Shown: piece by piece, positions 1 to 7,939 of the stretch | How the letters are laid out: each line of letters begins with the position of its first letter | Numbering within the stretch: position 1 is the stretch's first letter | NCBI GenBank assembly: GCA_035518875.1 | Contig: DATIXD010000033.1 | Location: forward strand, 1-14,354 | Direction: 5' to 3' | Origin: DATIXD01 sp035518875 | Lineage (GTDB): Bacteria; Pseudomonadota; Gammaproteobacteria; Methylococcales; Methylococcaceae | DNA: 14,354 nt | The notes under the pieces: generated by a model | What the model saw: only the letters and a program-made list of their open reading frames with translations | Told to the model about the DNA's origin: nothing | Database searches by the model: none | Position numbers and translations under genes: made by a program

Positions 1-142
1 CGTAGGCGCGGAATTCGCCCCCATAGGTCTCCGCCATCACTTTCGTCAACGCCGCCGTCAAGGTCGTCTTGCCATGATCCACGTGACCGATCGTTCCTAC
101 ATTCACATGCGGCTTGGTACGCGCAAACTTCTCTTTGGACAC
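1..142 (-). CDS. tuf: Elongation factor Tu, N-terminal fragment (cut by window edge)
   Basis: These are the first 47 codons of EF-Tu, the GTPase that delivers aminoacyl-tRNA to the ribosomal A site. The fragment begins with the usual basic leader ending in KPHVNVGTIG. It carries the G1/P-loop GHVDHGKT at residues 19-26 and reaches the conserved GEFRAY just before the edge. Translation starts at GTG (140-142), with a GAGGT Shine-Dalgarno sequence a few bases upstream. No earlier in-frame start fits EF-Tu. It is the last visible gene of the str operon, 39 bp after the fusA stop. Many gammaproteobacteria carry two near-identical tuf copies; this would be the str-operon copy (tufA in E. coli), but one window cannot show whether a second exists. 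Confidence 0.97.
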   Translation of the reverse strand, partial: MSKEKFARTKPHVNVGTIGHVDHGKTTLTAALTKVMAETYGGEFRAY

Positions 143-181
143 GATTACTTACCTCACTAATATCTTTCCGATAAACTCTAC

Positions 182-2275
182 TTAGGATGCTTTCTTGATG
201 ATGGCATCGGCGATATTCGTCGGCGCCTCCATGTATTTTTCAAACTGCATGCTGTAGGTTGCACGACCCTGGGTGGCGGAACGCAGATCGGTGGCGTAGC
301 CAAACATTTCCGACAACGGAACTTCGCAACGGATGATCTTGCCCGAAGGCGCATCATCCATCCCTTGAATGAGACCGCGCCGACGGTTGATGTCGCCAAC
401 AACGTCGCCCATATAATCTTCGGGCGTCACCACTTCAACCTTCATGATCGGTTCCAGCAGAGCCGGATTCGCCTTTCGCGCCCCTTCCTTGAAGCCCATG
501 GAGCCCGCAATTTTGAATGCCATTTCGTTAGAGTCCACATCGTGGTAGGAGCCGTCAAATAACGTCACCTTCACATCCACAACCGGGTAGCCGGCTAATA
601 TACCATTCTGAATTTGTTCTTGCACGCCTTTATCTACCGCCGGGATATATTCCCTCGGCACCACCCCACCCACAATGCCGTTGACGAATTCGTATCCGGC
701 ACCCGGCTCGCGCGGCTCGATGCGCAACCAAACGTGGCCATACTGACCACGACCGCCGGTTTGCCGAACGTATTTGCCTTCTTGTTCGACCGTCTTTTTG
801 ATGGTTTCGCGGTAGGCAACCTGAGGGGCGCCCACATTGGCTGCCACGCCGAATTCGCGCTTCATGCGGTCCACGATGATTTCGAGGTGAAGTTCACCCA
901 TGCCCGATATGATCGTCTGACCGGACTCCTCGTCGGTGTGCACCCGAAAGGAAGGATCTTCCTGGGCCAGCTTGTTCAGCGCGATGCCCATTTTTTCCTG
1001 GTCAGCCTTGGTTTTCGGCTCAACCGCCACGGAGATTACAGGCTCGGGGAACTCCATTCTTTCCAGCGTGATGATGTCTCTTTGATCACACAGCGTATCG
1101 CCTGTGGTCACGTCCTTCAGGCCGATGGCCGCCGCGATATCACCGGCGCGCACTTCCTTGATTTCTTCACGGTTGTTGGCATGCATCTGCACCAGACGGC
1201 CGATGCGCTCACGACGCCCCTTGACTGGATTGTAAACCGTGTCACCCGAACTCAATACGCCGGAATAAACCCGTACGAACGTCAACGCTCCCACAAACGG
1301 ATCGGTGGCGATCTTGAACGCCAGGGCGGAGAACGGCTGATCATCGGACGCGCTTCGATCGCCTTCGCTTTCGTTTTCCAGCACACCCTTTACCGGCGGA
1401 ATATCGATGGGGGAAGGCATGTAGTCGACGACTGCATCCAGCATCGCCTGCACACCCTTGTTTTTGAAGGCCGAACCGCACAGCGTCGGGACAATTTCGC
1501 TTGCGATGGTTCTCATGCGAATGGCCTTTTTAATTTCCTCGATAGTCAGTTCGGCGCCTTCAAGGTATTTGTCCATCAACTCTTCATTGGCTTCGGCCGC
1601 AGCCTCGACCAATTTACCGCGCCACTCCTCGCAGGCTTTCAGCATTTCCGCCGGAATATCCCTTTCTTCGAAGCGCATACCCTGACTGGCTTCGTCCCAA
1701 TAGATCGCCTTCATCTTGAGCAGATCAACCACGCCCTTGAAGTTCTCTTCGGCCCCAATCGGCAACTGCAAGGGAACCGGGTTACCACCCAGACGATTCT
1801 TGATCTGATCGACGACGCGCAAGAAATTTGCGCCGGCACGATCCATCTTGTTGACAAAGGCCAGGCGCGGCACACCGTATTTGTCGGCTTGCCGCCAAAC
1901 CGTCTCGGACTGAGGCTCAACGCCACCGACTGCGCAGAACACGGCGCATGCGCCATCGAGAACCCGCAGCGAGCGCTCCACTTCGATGGTGAAGTCGACG
2001 TGACCGGGCGTATCGATGATGTTGATGCGATGCTGCGGGAAGCTGTTGTCCATGCCCTTCCAGAAACAGGTCGTCGCGGCGGAAGTAATCGTGATGCCGC
2101 GCTCCTGCTCTTGTTCCATCCAATCCATGGTTGCGGCGCCGTCGTGCACTTCACCTATCTTATGGGAAACGCCCGTGTAAAACAGAACCCGCTCGGTCGT
2201 CGTGGTCTTACCCGCGTCGATATGAGCCATGATCCCTATATTTCGGTATCTTTCGATAGGAGTACTACGCGCCAC
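182..2275 (-). CDS. fusA: Elongation factor G
   Basis: This is EF-G, the translocation GTPase, which also acts in ribosome recycling with RRF. The 697 residues are of normal length. The GTPase signatures are intact: G1 AHIDAGKT at 17-24, G3 DTPGH at 88-92 and NKMD at 142-145. The rest covers the EF-G domains, including the conserved RGQYGHV stretch of domain IV. Start is GTG (2273-2275), giving MARSTPIERYRNIGIMAHID as in other EF-Gs. The Shine-Dalgarno is only a weak AAGG about 12 bases upstream. It sits 46 bp after rpsG and 39 bp before tuf, so cotranscription is expected. The long open frame on the opposite strand (614-2293) is a codon-bias shadow. Nothing suggests a specialised EF-G2 paralogue. 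Confidence 0.98.
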   Translation of the reverse strand: MARSTPIERYRNIGIMAHIDAGKTTTTERVLFYTGVSHKIGEVHDGAATMDWMEQEQERGITITSAATTCFWKGMDNSFPQHRINIIDTPGHVDFTIEVERSLRVLDGACAVFCAVGGVEPQSETVWRQADKYGVPRLAFVNKMDRAGANFLRVVDQIKNRLGGNPVPLQLPIGAEENFKGVVDLLKMKAIYWDEASQGMRFEERDIPAEMLKACEEWRGKLVEAAAEANEELMDKYLEGAELTIEEIKKAIRMRTIASEIVPTLCGSAFKNKGVQAMLDAVVDYMPSPIDIPPVKGVLENESEGDRSASDDQPFSALAFKIATDPFVGALTFVRVYSGVLSSGDTVYNPVKGRRERIGRLVQMHANNREEIKEVRAGDIAAAIGLKDVTTGDTLCDQRDIITLERMEFPEPVISVAVEPKTKADQEKMGIALNKLAQEDPSFRVHTDEESGQTIISGMGELHLEIIVDRMKREFGVAANVGAPQVAYRETIKKTVEQEGKYVRQTGGRGQYGHVWLRIEPREPGAGYEFVNGIVGGVVPREYIPAVDKGVQEQIQNGILAGYPVVDVKVTLFDGSYHDVDSNEMAFKIAGSMGFKEGARKANPALLEPIMKVEVVTPEDYMGDVVGDINRRRGLIQGMDDAPSGKIIRCEVPLSEMFGYATDLRSATQGRATYSMQFEKYMEAPTNIADAIIKKAS

Positions 2276-2321
2276 TGCTATGAACCTTTTTAACGTCTGA
2301 ATCCGAATTGATCGAGTCGCA

Positions 2322-2792
2322 TTACCAACGATAATGCGAAAAAGCCTTGTTGGCTTCGGCCATTTTGTGGGTGTCTTCGCGCTTCTTCACGGCCGTTCCA
2401 CGATTCTCGTTCGCGTCAATGACCTCTCCGGCAAGCTTCATCACCATATTCTTCTCACTTCGCTTGCGAGCGGCGTCAATCAGCCAGCGCATAGCCAAGG
2501 CGGAGCGACGTGTGGGACGCACTTCGACCGGCACCTGGTAGGTTGCACCACCGACACGGCGAGACTTAACTTCCACGACCGGCTGAACGTTTTCCAGCGC
2601 CTTATTCAGGACATCCAGCGAGCTTTGGTTGGTCTTGCTTTCGATGTAATCTAATGCACCGTATACAATTCTTTCGGCAACCGACTTCTTGCCATCTTTC
2701 ATGAGCATGTTCACGAATCTCGCTAGAACTTGACTTCCAAAACGCGGATCCGAACCAATTTCTCTTCTCTCGGAAGTTCTTCTTCTGGACAT
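2322..2792 (-). CDS. rpsG: 30S ribosomal protein S7
   Basis: S7 is a primary 16S rRNA-binding protein that nucleates assembly of the 30S head and lies near the mRNA exit and E site. The 156-residue product starts with the family's MSRRRTSERREI-type basic arm. It contains the conserved YQVPVEVRP segment and RRSALAMRWLI, and ends HYRW. Its length matches the common bacterial form. It begins ATG, 20 bp after the rpsL stop, and the upstream sequence offers only a weak Shine-Dalgarno (GGGTT), so translation is probably coupled to rpsL. In E. coli, S7 represses its own translation by binding a structured spacer of roughly 100 nt between rpsL and rpsG. Here that spacer is far too short for the same structure. 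Confidence 0.98.
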   Translation of the reverse strand: MSRRRTSERREIGSDPRFGSQVLARFVNMLMKDGKKSVAERIVYGALDYIESKTNQSSLDVLNKALENVQPVVEVKSRRVGGATYQVPVEVRPTRRSALAMRWLIDAARKRSEKNMVMKLAGEVIDANENRGTAVKKREDTHKMAEANKAFSHYRW

Positions 2793-2812
2793 ATATTCAA
2801 CCCAAGACTAAA

Positions 2813-3187
2813 TTAACTCTTCGGCCTTTTAGCGCCGTACTTCGAACGACCTTGGCGACGTTTTTGCACGCCTGCCGTATCCAAGCTCCCGCGAACGACG
2901 TGATAGCGAACACCAGGCAAGTCTTTTACGCGACCACCACGAATCAGAACGACCGAGTGCTCCTGAAGATTATGTCCTTCGCCGCCGATATAGCTCGACA
3001 CCTCCGCCCCATTGGTCAAGCGGACGCGCGCCACTTTCCTGAGCGCCGAATTCGGCTTTTTGGGCGTCGTCGTGTAAACGCGAGTACAAACGCCGCGCCT
3101 TTGCGGACATGAGTCCAGCGCAGGCACATTGCTTTTCTCATGCTTCCTGACTCGCGGCTTCCTAACCAATTGGTTAATTGTGGGCAT
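2813..3187 (-). CDS. rpsL: 30S ribosomal protein S12
   Basis: S12 lies at the decoding centre and controls tRNA selection accuracy; it is the classical streptomycin target protein. The 124 residues match the usual length. The TTTPKKPNSALRK loop holds Lys43, and the GGRVKDLPGVRYH loop holds Lys88 and Asp89. Both lysines are wild type, so no streptomycin-resistance substitution is present at those sites. Asp89 is the residue modified by the methylthiotransferase RimO in E. coli. Start is ATG with a good GGAG Shine-Dalgarno. It is the first gene of the str operon; about 285 bp of non-coding sequence with a strong promoter candidate lies upstream. rpoC does not sit immediately upstream, unlike in many gammaproteobacteria. 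Confidence 0.98.
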   Translation of the reverse strand: MPTINQLVRKPRVRKHEKSNVPALDSCPQRRGVCTRVYTTTPKKPNSALRKVARVRLTNGAEVSSYIGGEGHNLQEHSVVLIRGGRVKDLPGVRYHVVRGSLDTAGVQKRRQGRSKYGAKRPKS

Positions 3188-3472
3188 TACCGAACTCCAA
3201 AAAAATTTCGCTTAACTCTTGGACGACCGACAGAATGACAAGACCTTTGCAAGGCTTAATCCATCCCGAGGCCGTGAAAAGTCTTGGTAAAGCAGAGCAA
3301 ATTAAAACATAAAAAACTGGATGTCAACCAAGAGCTCACTCCGAGCATTGTCATAGTCTCTTACAAGAAGCCAAAAAGCGGATTACCATCCAAGTCGTAT
3401 CCGAAGGAAGCCCTGACGATCATTGCCCGACCCGAGCTTCCCAACAACGATCATGTGAAACTGACTTGAACG
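3188..3472. other. Intergenic region upstream of rpsL
   Basis: About 285 bp lie between the tRNA terminator and rpsL. The half near rpsL holds the promoter candidate and a leader. The leader contains an imperfect inverted repeat at 3240-3257 that could fold into a short stem with one bulged base. It is not followed by a U-run, so it is not an obvious terminator. The other half (about 3330-3470) holds no gene I can recognise. A 61-codon plus-strand frame starting at TTG (3284) crosses the whole region, but it runs through the promoter, lacks a ribosome-binding site and resembles no family I know. Confidence 0.55.
3301..3327 (-). promoter_or_regulatory. Candidate sigma-70 promoter of the str operon
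   Basis: Read on the minus strand, a perfect TTGACA -35 box (3322-3327) is followed after 15 bp by TTTAAT (3301-3306), one mismatch from TATAAT. The spacing is short, but 16-17 bp alternatives with weaker -10 boxes overlap it in the same T-rich stretch. Transcription would begin near 3294 and leave a leader of roughly 105 nt before rpsL. This is the only good promoter match I see in the gap between the tRNA terminator and rpsL. Assignment is by sequence match only. Confidence 0.6.
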
Positions 3473-3503
3473 AAAAAAGGCTTACATACCTGCAAGCCTT
3501 TCT
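3473..3503 (-). terminator. Rho-independent terminator after the tRNA unit
   Basis: On the minus strand an 8-bp stem AAAGGCTT/AAGCCTTT (arms 3494-3501 and 3476-3483) with a 10-nt loop is followed by a short U-run. It lies 8 bp past the 3' end of tRNA-Asn, where the tRNA transcript should end. The stem is rich in A-U pairs, so efficiency may be moderate. Confidence 0.8.
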
Positions 3504-3510
3504 CATTAAG

Positions 3511-3586
<76 letters not shown>

Positions 3587-3643
3587 ATGAATTCGCCGCA
3601 AGCAACCGGCCGAGACCAAGCTGTTGCTAAACCAATCTATAAA

Positions 3644-3720
3644 TGGCGCGCCTGGAGAGATTCGAACTCCCGACCACCTAGTTCGTAGCCAGGTACTCTA
3701 TCCAACTGAGCTACAGGCGC
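3644..3720 (-). tRNA. tRNA-Arg (anticodon ACG)
   Basis: A complete 77-nt cloverleaf reads on the minus strand. The acceptor stem GCGCCTG pairs perfectly with CAGGCGC. The D arm is TAGCTCAGTTGGATAGAGT. The anticodon loop CTACGAA contains ACG, and the T arm carries GTTCGAATC. The discriminator is G and CCA is encoded. An ACG anticodon decodes CGU/CGC/CGA after the wobble A is deaminated to inosine by TadA. It is the first gene of the tRNA unit, starting about 8 nt after the predicted transcription start. The plus-strand open frame over it (3624-3890, containing the string GEIRTPDHLVRSQ) is a familiar false protein produced by translating a tRNA complement. Confidence 0.97.
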
Positions 3721-3734
3721 GCTACGGAAAGAGC

Positions 3735-3763
3735 ATTATCCATAAAAGTTGCGACACCGTCAA
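3735..3763 (-). promoter_or_regulatory. Promoter of the tRNA-Arg/tRNA-Asn unit
   Basis: On the minus strand TTGACG (3758-3763) and GATAAT (3735-3740) each match the sigma-70 consensus at five of six positions and are separated by exactly 17 bp. The predicted start lies near 3728, just ahead of the mature tRNA-Arg 5' end at 3720. The -35 hexamer contains the TGA stop codon (3760-3762) of the upstream GGDEF-EAL gene, so the two units are packed end to end with no visible terminator between them. Confidence 0.75.
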
Positions 3764-6700
3764 ACCGACTTCAGACACACCGCCTCAACCGGCAGCGCCA
3801 CCCCTTTCTTTAGGAACGGGATCACTTCCATGGCGGGGATGGGTTGGCTCAGCAAATATCCCTGAATGTCGTCGCAGCCCTGGGCTTTGAGGAAATTGAG
3901 CTGATTGACCGTTTCCACGCCTTCGGCAATTACCTTAAGCTGTAAATTATGCGCCATCGAGATGATCGCAGCGATGATGCTTGCATCGTTCGGATCGGTC
4001 GTGATATCGCGGACAAAGCTTCGGTCTACCTTGAGCACATGGATTGGTAACATGCGCAAACGAGCCAGCGACGAATACCCTGTTCCGAAATCATCGATCA
4101 GGATCTCGATCCCCATACGGCTCATCTCATTCAGCCGGGCGATGGTTTCTTCCTCATCCTCCATGAAAACGCTTTCTGTCACTTCGAGCGCCAGAGCCGA
4201 AGGCGCCATCCCTTCGTCGTCCACCGCCTGCTTGATGACATTGATCAAGTCTCGATGCCGGAATTGACGCAGTGACAGGTTGACCGCGACGCGCACGGTA
4301 TTGAAACCCGCCTGACGCCACAAGCCGACCTGGCGAATCGCCTCGCGCAGAACCCATTCGCCGATCGGCACGATCAATCCGCTTTCCTCCGCCAATGGCA
4401 CGAAGCGGTCGGGCGGAATCATGCCGAGCTCGGGATGCCGCCAGCGTATCAGCGCCTCCAACGCGTCGATACGTCCCTCCCGGATATTGATGGACGGCTG
4501 ATAGTAAAGTTCGAACTCGCCGCGCTCTAAAGCCCGGCGCAGACTATTTTCGATCAATAACCGATCGGCGGCCGCCGCATTCATATGCGGCTCGTAGAAA
4601 AGGTAATTGTTCCGCCCCTTGTCCTTGGCGTGGTACATCGCGGTATCGGCATTCTTGATCAATTGGGCGACGCTCATGCCATCCTGCGGATAAACGACTA
4701 TTCCGATGCTGGCGCTGATGAATACCTCGTGCCCCTCCAAATTGAAAGGTTGCGCCAAGGCATCCAGAATGGCATGTGCGACTCGACTGCCCATTTGCAC
4801 GATATCCGAAGCTCCGCCGGAAGCATTCTGTCCCAGAATCACCGTAAATTCATCGCCGCCCATGCGAGCGACCGTGTCGGCCTCCCGCACGCACCGGCGC
4901 AAACGCTCGGCAACCTGCTGCAGCAACAAATCGCCGACCGGGTGTCCGAAAGAATCATTGATCGGCTTGAATCGATCCAGGTCCAGATAAAGTATCGGAA
5001 CCGAATAGCCTCCCCGCCGGGCCTCGACCAAGGCATGATCTAGCCGATCCTGGAAAAGGACGCGGTTGGGCAGATCGGTCAGGGCGTCGTAATGGGCAAG
5101 ATGGTAAATGCGGTTTTCCGAGAGCTTTTGATCGGTGATGTCCGTAAAGACGCCGACGTAATAAGCGGGCTGATGTTTTTCATTGTAAACCGTACTGATG
5201 CTGAGCCATTCCGGATAGATCTCGCCGTCCTTGCGGCGGTTCCATACCTCCCCCTGCCAAAAGCCGTTCTCCTTGAGGGCCTTCCACATATTCTGATAGA
5301 ACATTACATCGTGCCGGCCGGACGCCAGAAAACTCGGCCTCATGCCCTTGACGTCCTCCGCCGTATACCCCGTCATCACCGTAAAAGCCTTATTGGTCCT
5401 GAGAATTCGCTCCTCCGAATCGGTGATCAATATGCCCTCGATGCTGCTTTCAAAAACGGACGCAGCCAACAGCAATTCTCGCTCGGCCCGTCTGCGCTCG
5501 GAAATGTTTTCCACCACGCTCAGGCTAATCCTGCGCCCATCCGGGTCCAAACTGAGATTGCAACTCATCGAGACATCGATGATCTCGCCGTCCTTCTTGA
5601 TGAACTGGTAGGCGGTGTCGCGGACATAACCCTGCGTCCGAAACAGCGGAAACATTTGGCTTATTGCCTTTTCGCTCGACTCGGGGGTCATCAGGAAATC
5701 CAGCGTTTGCCCGACGACTTCCTCGCGCGCATAGCCGGTTTCCTCCTCCCACTTGCGGTTGACGCTGACCAGACGACCTTCCTCGTCGATGGAATGCATC
5801 ATGACGGGCGAATTGTCATAGATGTTGCGGAAACGGGCCTCGCTCTCCGCCAGCGCGTTGATCGCGCGTCGACGCTGGGTGATGTCGTTTCCGAACGAAA
5901 GGATTTCGACCACGGTACCATCCTTGTCGCAAATCGCCTTGTTCGCCCAGGCGATCCAAACTCGAGCGCCGTCCTTGCGCATGTTTTCGTTCTCATTGCT
6001 CTGAAATTTATCGGGATCGCTGCTGATTTTCTCGATCATCGCTACCAAATCGACACCGTTGGAATCGCGCTCTGGAACGATGGTGCCGATCACCGGCTTG
6101 CCGACGAGCTCGCCCTCGTCGAAGCCGAAAAACCGCTGTCCAAAGCCGTTGATGAATTTGATGACGCCACGGGTATCGCGGCGCAACACGATGCTGTTAG
6201 CGGTTTCGACCAATTCGCGATAATTGTGCTCACTATCGCGAAGCGCCTCCTCCGCCCGTTTGCGCTCGGTCACGTCGATGAAGTACTCGATAATCTGCTC
6301 AATCTGCCCCTTCGCATTGAAAACCGGATAGGCATGCACGTCATAGACGACCGGCTGCCCCTCGCTGTCGTACAGCCGATGCTCGACCATGACCGGCTGC
6401 TTGCGACGATAGATATCCTTCAAGACGCAAGGGGTGTCCTTGCCCATGCAGGGTTGGTCGAAACCATACATTAGGGTGTAACAGTTTTTGATGCCATTAG
6501 GAGAAACCCCGCCATTCAAGGCGGCTTTGTTCGCCAGTTTGATGCTGAAATCCCGGGCGTCGACCACGAAAAAGGGATACGCGAGAGAATCCAGAATCGT
6601 GAGCAGAAACAGTTGATTGCGTAGCAGCCTCTGCTCCGCCTGCTCGCGATCATTAACTTCCCTTTGCAGATCGACGTTGACGTTAGAAGTCGCGTGTGTC

Positions 6701-7800
6701 CGTCTCGCGACTTCGAGCTCCAGATGATTCTTGCTGTCTAACAACTCCTTACGAACCGTCTCAAGCCTGCGCTCGTTCCTCGACACCACGACGAAGGCAA
6801 ACCCCAGCCCCAACGCGGCAATTCCAACGCCGACCGATCCAGCAATCCATAGGATTTTCTGATCATCCCTGTGTGCGGACGTCATATCGTGCAGCACCAA
6901 GAGTTTTCCGAGCCTACCCTGCGCAAGGTCCTTCAAGTCAATAAAACCGCCGACATAACGGCGATTATTTGCCTTGACACCCTTCATTCCGCCACCCTCC
7001 AATCCGTCAAGGCGAGAGCCCAAGGCATTCACCAAACTGTCTCTCCGGGCTCCTAACAAAACCGTATCGGTAAATCGCTCCCACGGATAAGCTTGAATTA
7101 GCGACTTCCGTACACCCGCCTCCCATTGCTCCCGAGACAGGCGGCGTTTGTCGATGAAAACCAGCCATTCCGCGTGCGAGGCCGTTTCCAGGCCGGCGAT
7201 CAAGGGACCGATCTCTTCGGCCAATTCGACATAGCCGATTAGCTGTCCTCGTTCAGTCCAAGGCGTGACCGTCCTAATCATGGGCACACCCAGCGAACCC
7301 GAGCCCACCTCGGAACTAAGTTCCACCCGTTTTTCGACGCGCTGGCGGCCAAGACGAGCGATGACCTCGCCGGGAAGATCGGGATTGCGAACTTGCAGGA
7401 TATCCTTTCCGGCAGGATCGTAAAAATGCAGTTCATCCGCTTGCCCGGTCTGCAAGGGTTCGAACAGGTCTTTCGACAAGATCAGCAATCCATCCCTGTC
7501 GCCCGCTTGAAGCGCCTGCGCCAAACGTTCGTTCCTTCGCACGAAGGACAGAGCCGTCGCCATCGTCCGTCCCCGCTCCGCCAGCCGCTCCCGAAACAGG
7601 GTTTGCGCCAAACGTAGGCGTTCGCGGGCTTGATCGTCCATCCGCTGCTGCTGATGCCACCAGATGCTCGCAATCAATGCCATGCCGATTGCGGTCAGCG
7701 CCAATAGCAGCGATACGAGGAGATTGGATTTGTAGGATCGCAAAACGAGAACAGGGGTATAGAGGGTGAAAGAAGGAACCAATCCAAATGTTTCTTCCAT
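3760..7800 (-). CDS. Membrane-anchored sensor with four PAS, GGDEF and EAL domains (c-di-GMP turnover)
   Basis: The product (1346 aa from ATG 7798-7800) should make and/or break down cyclic di-GMP in response to periplasmic and cytoplasmic signals. Order: transmembrane segment about 26-48; periplasmic dCache-like sensor about 50-315; second transmembrane segment about 316-338; coiled coil about 340-395; four PAS domains about 396-512, 522-643, 652-770 and 776-892; GGDEF about 895-1070; EAL about 1085-1330. The cyclase motif GGDEF (981-985) is intact and preceded by an RxxD inhibitory site (972-975). The phosphodiesterase residues are also present: EAL at 1115-1117, Asn1174, Glu1206, Asp1236-Asp1237, Lys1257, Glu1293 and Gln1313. 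Both activities therefore look possible. The frame stays open upstream to 7947, but that start would overlap rnd. The chosen ATG has no clear Shine-Dalgarno, so the start is uncertain. The signal sensed is unknown. Confidence 0.93.
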   Translation of the reverse strand: MEETFGLVPSFTLYTPVLVLRSYKSNLLVSLLLALTAIGMALIASIWWHQQQRMDDQARERLRLAQTLFRERLAERGRTMATALSFVRRNERLAQALQAGDRDGLLILSKDLFEPLQTGQADELHFYDPAGKDILQVRNPDLPGEVIARLGRQRVEKRVELSSEVGSGSLGVPMIRTVTPWTERGQLIGYVELAEEIGPLIAGLETASHAEWLVFIDKRRLSREQWEAGVRKSLIQAYPWERFTDTVLLGARRDSLVNALGSRLDGLEGGGMKGVKANNRRYVGGFIDLKDLAQGRLGKLLVLHDMTSAHRDDQKILWIAGSVGVGIAALGLGFAFVVVSRNERRLETVRKELLDSKNHLELEVARRTHATSNVNVDLQREVNDREQAEQRLLRNQLFLLTILDSLAYPFFVVDARDFSIKLANKAALNGGVSPNGIKNCYTLMYGFDQPCMGKDTPCVLKDIYRRKQPVMVEHRLYDSEGQPVVYDVHAYPVFNAKGQIEQIIEYFIDVTERKRAEEALRDSEHNYRELVETANSIVLRRDTRGVIKFINGFGQRFFGFDEGELVGKPVIGTIVPERDSNGVDLVAMIEKISSDPDKFQSNENENMRKDGARVWIAWANKAICDKDGTVVEILSFGNDITQRRRAINALAESEARFRNIYDNSPVMMHSIDEEGRLVSVNRKWEEETGYAREEVVGQTLDFLMTPESSEKAISQMFPLFRTQGYVRDTAYQFIKKDGEIIDVSMSCNLSLDPDGRRISLSVVENISERRRAERELLLAASVFESSIEGILITDSEERILRTNKAFTVMTGYTAEDVKGMRPSFLASGRHDVMFYQNMWKALKENGFWQGEVWNRRKDGEIYPEWLSISTVYNEKHQPAYYVGVFTDITDQKLSENRIYHLAHYDALTDLPNRVLFQDRLDHALVEARRGGYSVPILYLDLDRFKPINDSFGHPVGDLLLQQVAERLRRCVREADTVARMGGDEFTVILGQNASGGASDIVQMGSRVAHAILDALAQPFNLEGHEVFISASIGIVVYPQDGMSVAQLIKNADTAMYHAKDKGRNNYLFYEPHMNAAAADRLLIENSLRRALERGEFELYYQPSINIREGRIDALEALIRWRHPELGMIPPDRFVPLAEESGLIVPIGEWVLREAIRQVGLWRQAGFNTVRVAVNLSLRQFRHRDLINVIKQAVDDEGMAPSALALEVTESVFMEDEEETIARLNEMSRMGIEILIDDFGTGYSSLARLRMLPIHVLKVDRSFVRDITTDPNDASIIAAIISMAHNLQLKVIAEGVETVNQLNFLKAQGCDDIQGYLLSQPIPAMEVIPFLKKGVALPVEAVCLKSV

Positions 7801-7939
7801 CGGCTGCGCATTGCCGCTGCTCTGACGCGTAGCGTGCGCTTCGATGTCGCAGCCCACCGCCGAGATGCTAATGGGCTTGTCCGCAAAGCTATATAATAGG
7901 TCAAACTTAAAACACCCACCCGGATTCGAGCCGGTATAT
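7801..7939. promoter_or_regulatory. Divergent promoter region between the GGDEF-EAL gene and rnd
   Basis: These 139 bp separate two divergent genes. On the plus strand a perfect TATAAT (7892-7897) would place a start near 7904 and a leader of about 36 nt before rnd; its -35 region is poor. The same A/T-rich patch reads TATTAT on the minus strand and could serve the large sensor gene, again with no good -35. A 4-bp CCGG/CCGG stem with a 7-nt loop (7920-7934) lies just before the rnd start codon. Neither gene has a clear Shine-Dalgarno sequence. Confidence 0.45.

Noticed and set aside
614..2293. 559-codon open frame on the plus strand opposite fusA
   Set aside because: It mirrors the codon bias of EF-G on the other strand, has no recognisable domains, and overlaps a certain gene completely.
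3284..3469. 61-codon plus-strand frame upstream of rpsL
   Set aside because: It starts at TTG without a ribosome-binding site, overlaps the str promoter candidate, and resembles no family I recognise. It cannot be fully excluded without homologue searches.
3624..3890. Plus-strand frame with the string GEIRTPDHLVRSQ
   Set aside because: This is the complement of tRNA-Arg translated as protein, a well-known false positive.
5092..6474. 460-codon plus-strand frame opposite the GGDEF-EAL gene
   Set aside because: Antisense shadow of the PAS-GGDEF region, with no domain signature of its own.
7915..7936. tRNA T-arm-like sequence (ATTCGAGCC) before rnd
   Set aside because: Only a 4-bp stem forms, and no acceptor, anticodon or D arm can be built around it on either strand. 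It is listed only as a small hairpin.
7844..7939. Extra 32 N-terminal codons for RNase D
   Set aside because: The start at 7940 aligns with the known RNase D N-terminus, and the extension would cover the TATAAT box at 7892-7897.
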